From Spirochaetales bacterium (lineage in GTDB: Bacteria; Spirochaetota; Spirochaetia; DSM-2461): DNA of 64,000 nucleotides. Position numbers and translations under genes: made by a program. The stretch is taken from positions 86,514 through 150,513 of the forward strand of contig QKAW01000033.1 in NCBI GenBank assembly GCA_003247135.1. Direction: 5' to 3'. The notes under the pieces are model-generated. The model saw nothing but the letters and a program-made list of their open reading frames with translations. It was not told the DNA's origin and searched no databases. Shown piece after piece: positions 39,499 to 49,887 of the stretch; within the stretch, counting starts at the first letter, position 1; each line of letters starts with the position of its first letter.

Positions 39499-40656
39499 AT
39501 GAACTATTTATTTACAAATTATTTTTTAATTATTTCGAATTTTCTTTTAAAGATGTCTAAATCCATATATATTATTGAGTTAATGAAAAGATTTTTATTA
39601 ATTTTATTTTTTATTGAGTTCCACTTTTTTTCTTCTGCTCAGGAAGTTGTTAAACTTACTTTTGCAGGGGATCTTATGGCTCATGATATAAATTTCAGAA
39701 CAGAACCATTAACAGATATCTATAAAGGTGTTTCAGACACTCTTCTGGAAGATGATCTGAGCTTTGTTAATCTGGAATTTCCTGTGGATGATGATAGAGA
39801 ACAGTCTTCATACCCATCCTTTAATGTTCATTCAACTTATATTGAGGCTGCAATAGATAGCGGTTTTGATATTTTTTCTCTTGGTAATAATCACACAAAT
39901 GATTTTGGTCTCAAAAGTTTACAAAAAACAGTTGCTAATATGAAAAAGTTTGAGAGAGAAAAGATGATCACCTATTCTGGAGTTTTTGATGATGATTTTA
40001 AATTCAAAACCCAGACAATTCAGATAGGGGAGCTTAAAATCGGATTTATAGCAGTTACACAATTTAACAACAATTACTGGAATAAAGAGGGTGCAAAGAG
40101 AGTTTACAAAGTCGATTATAAACTTGAAGAGGAGAGTAGTGATTTTCTGTCCTATATTGAGAGTATAGATAATGATTTTGACTGTCTTGTTTTATCATAT
40201 CATGGTGGAGAAGAGTATAAGCCTAAACCATCCCTTGAACGGTTGGAGTTTTTTGATAAATTGATAATTGCAGGTGTAGATATTTTGTGGGGTCATCATC
40301 CCCATGTTTTACAGCCATGGAAGCTTATTGAAGGTGAAAATGGAGATAAATTAATTATGTATTCCATGGGTAATTTTATCTCCGGGCAGTTAGCAATTGT
40401 AGACCCTGTTGATCATGACCTTAATTTTGCAGCCACCGGATTTTCAGCACTTTTTAAGGTTGAACTCGAGTTAGTTGATGGTAAACTGAAGATAAGAAAA
40501 GCAGAGCCGGATTTAATTGCAAATGTTCGAAATAGTAACAACTTTTTTGTAGCTGTTAACAAGGATGATGCTTTAACTATGGAAATGAACCATGATTGGT
40601 CAGAATTTTATAAGAAAATGTTTAGTATTGCAGAGAGCAGAATAAGGAATAATTAA
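39499..40656 (+). CDS. CapA-family (PGA_cap) metallophosphatase-like protein, exported
   Basis: LTFAGDLMAHD, VNLEFPV, SLGNNHTNDFG, GHHPHVLQPWKLI, YSMGNFISGQ. Likely start at internal MKRFLLILFFIEF. Confidence 0.82.
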   Translation: MNYLFTNYFLIISNFLLKMSKSIYIIELMKRFLLILFFIEFHFFSSAQEVVKLTFAGDLMAHDINFRTEPLTDIYKGVSDTLLEDDLSFVNLEFPVDDDREQSSYPSFNVHSTYIEAAIDSGFDIFSLGNNHTNDFGLKSLQKTVANMKKFEREKMITYSGVFDDDFKFKTQTIQIGELKIGFIAVTQFNNNYWNKEGAKRVYKVDYKLEEESSDFLSYIESIDNDFDCLVLSYHGGEEYKPKPSLERLEFFDKLIIAGVDILWGHHPHVLQPWKLIEGENGDKLIMYSMGNFISGQLAIVDPVDHDLNFAATGFSALFKVELELVDGKLKIRKAEPDLIANVRNSNNFFVAVNKDDALTMEMNHDWSEFYKKMFSIAESRIRNN

Positions 40657-42683
40657 TGAAAACTGTTATACTTGCTGAGAAGCCATCGGTTGGTAAAGAG
40701 ATTGCCCGAGTTTTAAAATGTTTTAAAACAAGCAGAAACTATATTGAAGGTGATAAATATATTGTTACATGGGCAATGGGGCATCTTGTAGAACTTGCGG
40801 ATCCTGAAGTTTATAATAAAGAGTTTGCTAAATGGAGTTTGGATACTCTTCCTATGTTACCTGACAGAATGAAACATCGGGTAATTAAAAAAAGTTCTGG
40901 TCAATTTAAAACAATTCAGGGAATATTTAGACGTGATGATGTTAATAATTTAATAGTAGCCACAGATGCAGGCCGAGAGGGTGAACTTGTCGCCAGGTGG
41001 ATTATGAGATTGGCAGGCTGGAAGGGGAATTTTTCACGATTATGGATTAGTTCCCAAACTGACGGTGCAATTAAAACAGGCCTCGAAAATCTAAAACCTG
41101 GTCATGATTTTGATAATTTACTAATGGCTGCAGAATGTAGGGCGGAAGCTGATTGGCTTGTAGGATTGAATATAACCAGAGCTTTAACCTGTAAGTACGA
41201 TATGAGGCTTAGTGCTGGCCGTGTCCAGACTCCTACCCTTGGAATTATAATCTCCAGAGAAGATGAAATAGAAAATTTTAGAAGTGAATCTTACTGGACA
41301 ATATCTTCAAGTTTTGGCTCATTTGATGCTCAGTGGAAAAATTCAAATGGTCAGGAGAGGTTGTTTAGTAAAGAGGTTGCAGACAAAATAGTAGATAACT
41401 GTATAAATAAAGCAGCTTTAGTTAAGGATTTAAATTTTAAGGAGAGTGTCGAAAATCCCCCATTGGCCTATGATTTAACATCGTTGCAACAGGATGGAGA
41501 CAGAATATTAGGGTTTTCAGCTAAAGAAACTTTAAAGATTCTGCAAAATTTATACGAGAAACATAAAATTGTAACATATCCAAGAACCGATTCTAAATAT
41601 ATAACTCCTGATATAGTTCCAACACTTGGAAAGAGATTATTGGCAATAAAAGAGACCCAGTTTAAGAAATCTGTAGAAACTCTTCTTGAAGAGGATTTAA
41701 ACCCTGGGAAAAGTTTTGTTGATCAGAGTAAAGTAGGTGATCACCATGCAATTATCCCAACCGAGGAATCTGTAAATATTTCTCAGTTATCCAGAGAGGA
41801 GAAAATGCTTTGGGAGATAATTGTTAAGCGGTTTTTATCGGTTTTATCTGCCCCTTCGAGAAGCACTCATATAACAGCAACTCTGGAGTGTAACGGGGAA
41901 ATATTTGTCACTAAAAGCAGGAAAACTATTTTTAAAGGGTGGAGATCTGTTGAAAACATATATAACGATTCTCCCCAGGATTTAAAGGAATTAAAAGTTG
42001 GAGATTTGGTGGATATTCAATCGATTAAAGCTGTACGAGGTGAGACTTCACCCCCTTTAAGATTCACAGAGGGAACCCTGTTGGAAGCCATGGATAATCC
42101 TGTTAAGTATATGCTGGATAAAAGTTTAAAAGAGTCAATATCCTCCGGATTGGGAACACCGGCTACCAGAGCAGATATTATTGAAAAGCTATTTTCTTCC
42201 TGTTATGTAGAAAAAAAAGGTAAATTCCTCTACCCAACTCCTCAAGGTAAGGAGTTATTGTCTGTGGTTCCTGATATGTTAAAATATCCTGATTTAACTG
42301 CAAAATGGGAGAGTGTTTTCGAAGATATAGCTATGGGGAAAATAAAGTCCAATCAGTTTTTAAAAGAGATTCGTTTAAAAACAGGAAATATTGTTAGCGA
42401 AATTAGAGATAGTTCAAAGGTTTTTGAGCCTTCCGGTTTAAGTAGTGAGGTTTGTCCTATGTGTGGGAAGAATCTTCTTTCAGTTAACGATAAAAAGGGT
42501 CGTTTAAAAAAGGTTTGCAGATCTATGGCCTGTGGATTTGAAGAAAGTGAAGGTAAAAAAAGCAGAAAGGATTTTGCAAGAGAGAAAGCAATGGGACGAA
42601 GATTAATTAAACAGTACTCCGATGACTCAAAGGATACTGTAACTCTTGGTGATATGTTAAAAGCCGCTATGGATAAAAAATGA
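40656..42683 (+). CDS. topB: DNA topoisomerase III
   Basis: LAEKPSVGKEIARVL, ATDAGREGELVARWI, LSAGRVQTPTLGII, ITYPRTDSKYI-like (VTYPRTDSKYI), C-terminal Cys zinc motif. Confidence 0.92.
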   Translation: MKTVILAEKPSVGKEIARVLKCFKTSRNYIEGDKYIVTWAMGHLVELADPEVYNKEFAKWSLDTLPMLPDRMKHRVIKKSSGQFKTIQGIFRRDDVNNLIVATDAGREGELVARWIMRLAGWKGNFSRLWISSQTDGAIKTGLENLKPGHDFDNLLMAAECRAEADWLVGLNITRALTCKYDMRLSAGRVQTPTLGIIISREDEIENFRSESYWTISSSFGSFDAQWKNSNGQERLFSKEVADKIVDNCINKAALVKDLNFKESVENPPLAYDLTSLQQDGDRILGFSAKETLKILQNLYEKHKIVTYPRTDSKYITPDIVPTLGKRLLAIKETQFKKSVETLLEEDLNPGKSFVDQSKVGDHHAIIPTEESVNISQLSREEKMLWEIIVKRFLSVLSAPSRSTHITATLECNGEIFVTKSRKTIFKGWRSVENIYNDSPQDLKELKVGDLVDIQSIKAVRGETSPPLRFTEGTLLEAMDNPVKYMLDKSLKESISSGLGTPATRADIIEKLFSSCYVEKKGKFLYPTPQGKELLSVVPDMLKYPDLTAKWESVFEDIAMGKIKSNQFLKEIRLKTGNIVSEIRDSSKVFEPSGLSSEVCPMCGKNLLSVNDKKGRLKKVCRSMACGFEESEGKKSRKDFAREKAMGRRLIKQYSDDSKDTVTLGDMLKAAMDKK

Positions 42684-43285
42684 TAAGAAAATTATTTATT
42701 TTAATTATTTTAATTAATATTACACTCTGTTTCTCTTTAGAAGTAGGTTTTACTGGAGGAGTATCTACATTAAATTACGCAGAATTAGGTAGTAATAACA
42801 AGGATGATCTTTATACATTCAACTCAACCCTTTTTGGAGTCGATACAAGTTTAGATTTTGATAAAATATTTATAAAAAATAGTATAAAAACAGAAGTCCC
42901 ATATAATTTATCTTTAACCGATTCATTTGGTAAAGATGATGATAACTATCTCATTAATTTAATCTATTTTGGAGGGAATCTGCAGTTAGGGATAGGATAT
43001 AAGCTCTTATCTATAAATTCTTTTTTTGTTAAAAGTCTGGTTTTGGTTAATCTTGACTATATTTATTTAAGAGATAATCTTCCCGGACATTATGATGAGT
43101 ATACTTATTTTGTTTTGGGACCGGGGCTGGAAATTGATGCAGGATATAAGGTTTCCTCAAAAATAAGTCTATCGGTAAGATCTAATTTTAGTTTTAATTT
43201 ACTACCAATTAATAATAGGGCAGGAACTCTGAAATTTTCAAATAATTGGCAAGTTCTTGCCGGGATATCATATTTATTATTTTAA
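42680..43285 (+). CDS. Hypothetical outer-membrane beta-barrel-like protein
   Basis: Signal-like N-terminus and amphipathic strands ending WQVLAGISYLLF. Confidence 0.5.
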   Translation: MIRKLFILIILINITLCFSLEVGFTGGVSTLNYAELGSNNKDDLYTFNSTLFGVDTSLDFDKIFIKNSIKTEVPYNLSLTDSFGKDDDNYLINLIYFGGNLQLGIGYKLLSINSFFVKSLVLVNLDYIYLRDNLPGHYDEYTYFVLGPGLEIDAGYKVSSKISLSVRSNFSFNLLPINNRAGTLKFSNNWQVLAGISYLLF

Positions 43286-43288
43286 TTC

Positions 43289-43316
43289 TTGACTTCTAAT
43301 TTAAAGATTCTAGTAT
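43289..43316 (+). promoter_or_regulatory. Candidate promoter of the Mrp-MBX-Nfn operon
   Basis: TTGACT (43289-43294), 16-nt spacer, TAGTAT (43311-43316). Confidence 0.4.
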
Positions 43317-43344
43317 TTATATAGTATCTTAATTGGAGGTTTGA

Positions 43345-43842
43345 ATGAATAAGCTACGGTTTCGTGTCCCCCTGGTCATAATGGTTTTTGGGCTATGGGC
43401 AATTTTAGTTCTGCCTATTACTACTCCTAAATTAATAATTGGAGTAGTGCTATCTGTTATATTTCTGATTATACCTTTTCCCGGTGCTGAAGTTTACGGG
43501 GATTTAAAATTTTCATTTAAAAAAGTAGCATATTTTATTGCTTACATTTTTTATTTCTTGTGGGCAGTTGTAAAGTCAAATTTAGACGTCGCCTTCAGAG
43601 TTTTATCCCCACAACTACCAATAAATCCTGGAATTGTTAAAGTTAAAACTAAACTGAAAAGCAGTTTGGGCAGGCTCGTACTGGCTAATAGTATTACATT
43701 AACCCCGGGTACAATTACTGTTGATATTGAAAATGAGTTTTTGTATATACACTGGATAAATATCGATACTGAAAATCAGGAATTGGCAACGGGTAAAATA
43801 GTCCAGGGTTTCGAGAAATATCTGGAGGTGATCTTTGGCTGA
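43345..43842 (+). CDS. Mrp/Mnh antiporter subunit E-like (MbxA-like)
   Basis: FYFLWAVVKSNLDVAFRVLSP...LANSITLTPGTITVDIENEFLYIHWI. Confidence 0.88.
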   Translation: MNKLRFRVPLVIMVFGLWAILVLPITTPKLIIGVVLSVIFLIIPFPGAEVYGDLKFSFKKVAYFIAYIFYFLWAVVKSNLDVAFRVLSPQLPINPGIVKVKTKLKSSLGRLVLANSITLTPGTITVDIENEFLYIHWINIDTENQELATGKIVQGFEKYLEVIFG

Positions 43843-44104
43843 CTTAATTCTTTTTATAGCTTGTTCAATAATTTTACTCTCAATATTACTTACATTTATT
43901 CGTTTAATAAAAGGTCCTGACTACATGAACAGAGTAGTTGCTTTTGATGTTATGACAATATCCTCAATTTCATTAATTATTTTCATTTCATATTTTTTAA
44001 AAAGATCTATTTACATCGATGTATCCCTTGTTTATGCCCTTCTAAGTTTTATAGGTGTTATAGCAGTTGCAAGGTTTAGTGAAAAAGGAGATTTGGATGA
44101 TTGA
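43835..44104 (+). CDS. Mrp/Mnh subunit F-like (MbxB-like)
   Basis: RLIKGPDYMNRVVAFDVMTI...VSLVYALLSFIGVIAVARF. Confidence 0.88.
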   Translation: MADLILFIACSIILLSILLTFIRLIKGPDYMNRVVAFDVMTISSISLIIFISYFLKRSIYIDVSLVYALLSFIGVIAVARFSEKGDLDD

Positions 44105-44447
44105 TATAATAGCTTCAGTAGTTATTCTTGTTGGGGCACTATTTTTACTTCTGGCAAGTATTGGATTACTACGAATGCCAGATTTGTATAATAGAATGCA
44201 GGCAGGAACAAAGGCTACAACACTTGGAAGTATTCTAATATTTTTAGGGTTTATAATTTTAAATGGTGATAATTGGTCCAAATATCTTCTTTTAATAATT
44301 TTTATTTTTTTTACAAATCCTCTATCATCCCATGCACTGGCAAGAGCTGCTCATTTTATGGGAATTAACCCTATTTTGGATAGAGAGTCAGAAATTTCCC
44401 CAAGGGATGATTTAAAAACAGAGAAAGATACGGAGGCAGAGTCGTGA
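44097..44447 (+). CDS. Mrp/Mnh subunit G-like (MbxC-like)
   Basis: LLLASIGLLRMPDLYNRMQAGTKATTLGSI; true start likely the ATG at 44097 rather than 44067. Confidence 0.88.
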   Translation: MIDIIASVVILVGALFLLLASIGLLRMPDLYNRMQAGTKATTLGSILIFLGFIILNGDNWSKYLLLIIFIFFTNPLSSHALARAAHFMGINPILDRESEISPRDDLKTEKDTEAES

Positions 44448-44692
44448 TTATTGTAGTTATTATAATTTTATCTCTTATAGCTCTGGTATCTGCCATTATG
44501 GCCATTATCTCCACAGACATGGTCAGTTCCATAATTTTTGGCGGAGTAGTCTCACTGGTAGCTTCAGTAATATATCTTGTTTATGGTTCCCCGGACGTGG
44601 CAATGACTGAAGCCGCAATAGGTTCTGGTCTTACAACCGTTGTATTTCTCTTTGCATGGTTTAGAGTTAAACATTTAGGAGGGAAAGAGTGA
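44444..44692 (+). CDS. MbhD/MbxD-like (MrpA C-terminal/DUF4040-like) subunit
   Basis: SIIFGGVVSLVASVIYLVYGSPDVAMTEAAIGSGLTTVVFLFA. Confidence 0.85.
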   Translation: MIIVVIIILSLIALVSAIMAIISTDMVSSIIFGGVVSLVASVIYLVYGSPDVAMTEAAIGSGLTTVVFLFAWFRVKHLGGKE

Positions 44693-45381
44693 TTAAAAGG
44701 TTTTTTACAATAATTTTAATGGTGTTTTTTGCATCACTGTTCTTTCCTTTGGTAGGATTAATTAGTGATAGAGATAGTGTCAGTTCTCTAGCAAAAGATT
44801 ATCTAGTTCAGGGAAGGGATGATTTTGGTGCAGCTAATATAGTTACAGCTGTAGTTGTTTCCTACAGGGGACTGGATACATTGGGAGAAGTAACTGTTTT
44901 ATTTGCAGCAGCAGCTGGAATCTCTCTGGTTTTTAAAGGTTTAAGAAATGAAGGAAAAGATAAAAAATATAGGGTTAACCCTCCATCAGAAATATTAAGA
45001 ACTGGTGCAAGAGTTCTTCTACCTCTAATTTTTATCTTTGGAGTCTATATTTTTATTAATGGTCATTTAACTCCTGGTGGTGGGTTTCAGGGAGGTGTTG
45101 TAATTGCATCTGGTATCCTCCTAGCCTTTTTTGCAGGTAATATAAAAGAGTTAAATCATGGGTTTGTGACTTTTATTGAGAGTGCTGCCGGTTTCTCCTA
45201 TGTTGCAGTAGGGCTTTTAGGAATCTGGCTAGCTGGAGGTTTTTTAGATCCAAGATTTCTTCCTATGGGTGAATTTGGTTCTCTCTTTAGTGCCGGAGCT
45301 ATACCGGTTATTTATTCTCTGATAGGTCTGAAAGTCGGTTCGGAAATGTCAGGAATTATTGATGCCATAAGGAGTTATTGA
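44689..45381 (+). CDS. MbhE + MbhF/MrpB-like subunit
   Basis: N-terminal NIVTAVVVSYRGLDTLGEVTVLFAAAAGI (MbhE-like) joined to NGHLTPGGGFQGGVVIASGILLAF (MrpB-like). Confidence 0.85.
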   Translation: MIKRFFTIILMVFFASLFFPLVGLISDRDSVSSLAKDYLVQGRDDFGAANIVTAVVVSYRGLDTLGEVTVLFAAAAGISLVFKGLRNEGKDKKYRVNPPSEILRTGARVLLPLIFIFGVYIFINGHLTPGGGFQGGVVIASGILLAFFAGNIKELNHGFVTFIESAAGFSYVAVGLLGIWLAGGFLDPRFLPMGEFGSLFSAGAIPVIYSLIGLKVGSEMSGIIDAIRSY

Positions 45382-45740
45382 TGATGACAAATTTACTTTT
45401 TATTCTTGCCGGAGCACTTGTTCTTGTTGGGTTGTGGGGAATATTGACCCGAAGGAATATTTTTAAAATAATAATCGGATTTTCTCTTGTAGATACAGGA
45501 GTTCATGTTTTTCTTGTAGCTATAGGGTACGTTAAGAATGGGACGGCACCAATTTTTGATAAGGAGTACAGCTCTTTACATAGTCTTTTAAATACGGTGG
45601 ATCCTATTCCTTCTGCTCTGGTTTTAACAGCTATAGTTATAGGGCTGGCGGTTACAGCATTAATGCTTAGTTTTGCAGTCAGATTAATTCTAAAAAACAG
45701 AACTCTTTTGGTTGATGGTAAAAAGGAGTTAAAATGGTGA
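45378..45740 (+). CDS. MrpC/NuoK-like subunit
   Basis: GALVLVGLWGILTRRNIFKIIIGFSLVDTGVHVFL...PSALVLTAIVIGLAVTALML. Confidence 0.85.
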   Translation: MMMTNLLFILAGALVLVGLWGILTRRNIFKIIIGFSLVDTGVHVFLVAIGYVKNGTAPIFDKEYSSLHSLLNTVDPIPSALVLTAIVIGLAVTALMLSFAVRLILKNRTLLVDGKKELKW

Positions 45741-48700
45741 ATCCAGTTTTTTTAATTGCAATTACTTTAGGGTTTGCATTTATTTTTCCTCTTTTTGAAA
45801 AGATAAATCCAAAATTATCCAGATTAGCAGGTATCCTTGTATTTTTAACCCTGGTTGTTATTCCTCTTATTTGGTTTATAAATATTAGCAATATGGATAT
45901 TCCATATATCTACTCCTCAACAGTTGGGCTTCCAAGTAATTTAACAATAAATTTAGCTGTTAGTTATATGGAGGCATTGGTTCTTCTAGTTGTTAACGGT
46001 GTTGGACTTTTTGTATATTTGCAAGAAGCATATTCAAAAGAGTCACCCTGGAAGGGCAAACAGATAATACTGCTTTCAATTGTTATGTTAGGTGCAAACG
46101 GTTTAATAATTACCCGAGATATTTTCAATATTTTTGTTTTTATGGAAATCTCAACAATTTCTCTGTTTGGTTTGTTGAGTTGCTCTTCTGATGATAGAGT
46201 CTTTGAAGGCGGGTTTAAATACATGCTTGCTTCAGGACTCTCTTCTGTCTTTTATTTAATAGGAATCGGATTTTTCTATTTAGTTGCCGGAACCTTGAAT
46301 TTGGATGCCCTACCGGATGGAATTAATTTTACAGGTGGAGTTTTGGGGGTTTTATGGCCACTGTTTCTTCTCTCCGGAGTTCTAATTGAGCTAAAACCAG
46401 CATTTGCAAATGGCTGGGGAATGGATACCTACGAAGCCGCAGATTACTCTCTTGGAGCAATAATGAGTGGTATACAGGCGACTGCTCTAATTATTGTTTT
46501 GACAAAAATTATTCCTTTAATCGAGAGTAATATTATTATGCCACTTTTACTTGTGGTTGGATCAATAACATTTATAATCTCTCATCTTCAAGCCCTTGGG
46601 CAATCTTCATTCAAGAAAATGCTAGGATACTCCTCATCGGCACAGATAGGGTTAGTCTTAATTGTTCTAGGTTCCGGAACAAATATACTTTTGGCAATAG
46701 TTCTGCTTTTAACTCACAGTGTAGCCAAATCCGGTCTTTTTTATACCGGGAAATATTTTAATGAGTGTGGTTCCGGACGTGATAAACCACTTTTAGTAGT
46801 TTTGTCTTCACTATTTGTTATAGCCCTCCTTGGGCTGCCTCCTTTCCCGGGGTTTGGAGCTAAGTGGACTCTTTTACAAATTTTAGGTGGAAAATCAGAT
46901 GTTTTTACTATTTTTATAATACTTCTTGGTTCTTTGCTGGAAGGAGTCTACCTATTTAGATGGTTAGGGTTAAAAATAAAATCAGACAGGGATAGTGGTT
47001 TGGTTGTTTCAGAGGTTGTTCCTGATGATGATGCAATTCCCGGATACAGTTCATCCGATACAATAGGAGTTGCTTCTCAAACCGGATTGGCTGGTTTGGG
47101 TGGTTGTATAAAGGTTCACTTTTCATCTGACTCTTTCTCTTATCATCAACTTTTTCCTGCATTAATGGCTGTTATTATGGTGGTTTCTGGTGTTGTTTTT
47201 AATAAGGGTGTTGGGCTAACCTTTAGATTTTTAATTCCGTTTAGTGGGATTCTGTTTTTCGTAGTACTGGACTTGTTTAGAGTTCCAACTAAATTTCAGG
47301 TTTTTTTGGCTATAGTGGCTTCTATTATTCTGGGATTTTATGTTTATCCTGAACTTAATGGTTTTAATACACTTTTTGGATTTATCTTTTTATTTGGAAT
47401 TGGTGTTCAGTTTATTGCATTTTTTAACAGGAAGGGGTACTCCCCTGGGCTTATGGCATTAACAGTAGGTCTTTTGGTTTCCTTGATCTCAATTTTAACA
47501 AGTAAAACTAATTTTCAACTGTTTTTCTCCTGGGAAATGATGACTCTAACATCCTATTTCCTGGTATTAAGGGGAGATAATGCATTTGCAGGTGGTTACA
47601 GGTATATTCTTTTTTCATTAGCTTCAGCGTTCTTTATACTTGCAGGTTTTTCTATGCTTCACGGTATTTTTATTGGTGAGTATATGTCTTTACCCCAAAA
47701 TTTACTTCCTGTTATTTTAATTATTATAGGAATAATTATTAAATTTGCTGGTATTGGAGTGCATATATGGTTACCTGTCAGTTATGCAGAAGCAGAGAAT
47801 GATGTATCATCGATTTTTTCAACAGTTCTTAGTAAAGTCGGTGTATATATGTTATTTCTTGGAGGTCTCTATTTTTCTAAAAGAGTCTTTAAAGGTGTTG
47901 ATACAATGTATCTTCTTGGCTGGATTGGAGTCTTAACCTCGGTTGCGGGTTCCATGATGGCTCTATTCCAGGAGGATATAAAGTATACTCTGGCATATTC
48001 ATCTATGGGTCAGGTTGGCTATATGATTTTGGGCTTCTCAATAATGAGTCATTTAGGCTGGATTAGTAGCCTCTATCTGGTAACAACCCACATGATGTTT
48101 ATTGGTATGCTTTTCTTATCGGTTTCTGGTGTAATATATAGAACTGGAACTAGGTTAATGTATCAAACCGGTGGATTAATTAAGAGGATGCCTTTAAGTT
48201 TTATTTCTGCTCTTTTTGCAATAATTGCTTTATCAGGAGTTCCTCCTCTATCAGGTTTTGGGGCTAAATGGCTTATGTATAGTGCATTACTTGAGAAGGG
48301 TTGGTATCTCCAGGCAGCTATGGCAATGTTTGCTTCAGGGGTTGCATTCCTATATCTGTTTAGACTGATTCACTCAATATTTTTGGGACAGGAGAAGGCT
48401 ATATATCTTAATGTAAAAGAGGCTCCAGCCCCCCTACTTATTCCTCAGTATATTTTTATGATCTGTGTTATGGCTATTTCAATGTTTCCTAATTTACTGA
48501 TAAAACCACTACAAACAGTAATTGAACCATATTTTGCATCAACTGTCAGGTGGGAAGGGTATGAAGTTATATCTGCCTTGGGTTACTGGAATGGAAATGC
48601 AGTTATGTATGTAACAATGGGTGTGTTTATTATTCCTCTTATCTGGTTATTAATAGTTAATAGACATGTTTATAAAGTTAAACAGTTTAATATTGTTTAT

Positions 48701-48946
48701 GCAGCAGAAAGGCCTTTTAAACCTGAAACAACTCATTATGCCTACAACTTTTTTGGCCATTATCAGAAAGCTCTAGGTTTTCTTGTTGAACCTCTAATTT
48801 CTAAATTCTGGAATGGAACCGGAATTCTTGTTAATAATTTATCCGGTGGTTTAAGAAGGTGGAATAGTGGCAATCCTCAGGGATATGTATTCCAGATTCT
48901 GCTATATGTCATATTTCTTTCATTTTTAATGGGAGGTACTAATTAA
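45734..48946 (+). CDS. Fused double antiporter-like subunit (two MrpD/NuoL/NuoN-type domains in one 1070-aa protein)
   Basis: Two complete domain copies: LGQSSFKKMLGYSSSAQIGL...LTHSVAKSGLFYTGKY...PPFPGFGAKWTLL and AGIGVHIWLPVSYAEAENDVSSIFSTVLSKVGVY...LAYSSMGQVGYMILG...PPLSGFGAKWLMY. Confidence 0.88.
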   Translation: MVNPVFLIAITLGFAFIFPLFEKINPKLSRLAGILVFLTLVVIPLIWFINISNMDIPYIYSSTVGLPSNLTINLAVSYMEALVLLVVNGVGLFVYLQEAYSKESPWKGKQIILLSIVMLGANGLIITRDIFNIFVFMEISTISLFGLLSCSSDDRVFEGGFKYMLASGLSSVFYLIGIGFFYLVAGTLNLDALPDGINFTGGVLGVLWPLFLLSGVLIELKPAFANGWGMDTYEAADYSLGAIMSGIQATALIIVLTKIIPLIESNIIMPLLLVVGSITFIISHLQALGQSSFKKMLGYSSSAQIGLVLIVLGSGTNILLAIVLLLTHSVAKSGLFYTGKYFNECGSGRDKPLLVVLSSLFVIALLGLPPFPGFGAKWTLLQILGGKSDVFTIFIILLGSLLEGVYLFRWLGLKIKSDRDSGLVVSEVVPDDDAIPGYSSSDTIGVASQTGLAGLGGCIKVHFSSDSFSYHQLFPALMAVIMVVSGVVFNKGVGLTFRFLIPFSGILFFVVLDLFRVPTKFQVFLAIVASIILGFYVYPELNGFNTLFGFIFLFGIGVQFIAFFNRKGYSPGLMALTVGLLVSLISILTSKTNFQLFFSWEMMTLTSYFLVLRGDNAFAGGYRYILFSLASAFFILAGFSMLHGIFIGEYMSLPQNLLPVILIIIGIIIKFAGIGVHIWLPVSYAEAENDVSSIFSTVLSKVGVYMLFLGGLYFSKRVFKGVDTMYLLGWIGVLTSVAGSMMALFQEDIKYTLAYSSMGQVGYMILGFSIMSHLGWISSLYLVTTHMMFIGMLFLSVSGVIYRTGTRLMYQTGGLIKRMPLSFISALFAIIALSGVPPLSGFGAKWLMYSALLEKGWYLQAAMAMFASGVAFLYLFRLIHSIFLGQEKAIYLNVKEAPAPLLIPQYIFMICVMAISMFPNLLIKPLQTVIEPYFASTVRWEGYEVISALGYWNGNAVMYVTMGVFIIPLIWLLIVNRHVYKVKQFNIVYAAERPFKPETTHYAYNFFGHYQKALGFLVEPLISKFWNGTGILVNNLSGGLRRWNSGNPQGYVFQILLYVIFLSFLMGGTN

Positions 48947-49878
48947 TGTTATCAGCTATATTAACAAAAACTTTTTATACATTTATATCGCTAATGGTTA
49001 TTCTTAATTATGCTTTGTTATTAATTGGGTCAATGGCAAGAATAAGAGCCAAGGTTCAGGGCCGGGTTGGCCAGCCTGTTTGGCAGCCTTATATTGATAT
49101 TATTAAAAATTATGGTAAAAGAACTGCAGTAACCCACGGTGTTATGTTTTATTTGGGGCCAGTTTTCAGGTTGGCAGGGGGACTTGGAACCTATCTTTTT
49201 ATGCCTGTTGTATATGGTTTTGTTATGTTTGAGAATTTCAGTTTTTCCGGGGATCTCCTTCTTGTTATGTATTTTATATTCTTTGGGCAGTTAGGGATGG
49301 CTTTGGGAGCGGGGGAGAGTGGGCATCCATACTCCCCATTAGGAGTTTCAAGAGGTTTAGCACAGATGACTGCATTTGAACTGCCCTTTGCTCTGGCTGT
49401 TATATCTATTGTTGCTCAGTATGGAACCCTTTCTATTACTGAAATTGTTGCGGCACAACAGGGGGGCTGGCAAAATTGGGTAGCCTTTACTAATCCCTTT
49501 GCAATGATAGCAGGAATGTTAGCCTTTTTGGGGATGAGTATGCAGAATCCCTTCTCTGTTGTTATTGCACCACAGGAAATTCCTATTGGCCCGCCTACAG
49601 AGATGCATTCTGCTTTTTTAGGGATGCTTCAAACTAACAGAGCAATATTTAATGGTGCAAAAATGGTTCTTTTTATGAATCTTTTCTGGGGAGGAGCAAC
49701 TCATAAATATCTATTGGTTGCAATTCTGATTATGGTTGTTAAAACTTTTCTAATTTATCTCTATGTAAATATTGTTGGAGCAAGTTTTCCAAGGTTTAAA
49801 ACAGAACAGTCAATCAGGTTTTTTCTGGGTGTTCCAACGATAATTGGAATTATTGCTGTTATTTTGCAAAGTATTTAG
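48946..49878 (+). CDS. NuoH/MbhM-like membrane subunit
   Basis: RIRAKVQGRVGQPVWQPYIDIIK, GESGHPYSPLGVSRGLAQMTAFELPFAL. Confidence 0.9.
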   Translation: MLSAILTKTFYTFISLMVILNYALLLIGSMARIRAKVQGRVGQPVWQPYIDIIKNYGKRTAVTHGVMFYLGPVFRLAGGLGTYLFMPVVYGFVMFENFSFSGDLLLVMYFIFFGQLGMALGAGESGHPYSPLGVSRGLAQMTAFELPFALAVISIVAQYGTLSITEIVAAQQGGWQNWVAFTNPFAMIAGMLAFLGMSMQNPFSVVIAPQEIPIGPPTEMHSAFLGMLQTNRAIFNGAKMVLFMNLFWGGATHKYLLVAILIMVVKTFLIYLYVNIVGASFPRFKTEQSIRFFLGVPTIIGIIAVILQSI

Positions 49879-49887
49879 GAGGTTTTT

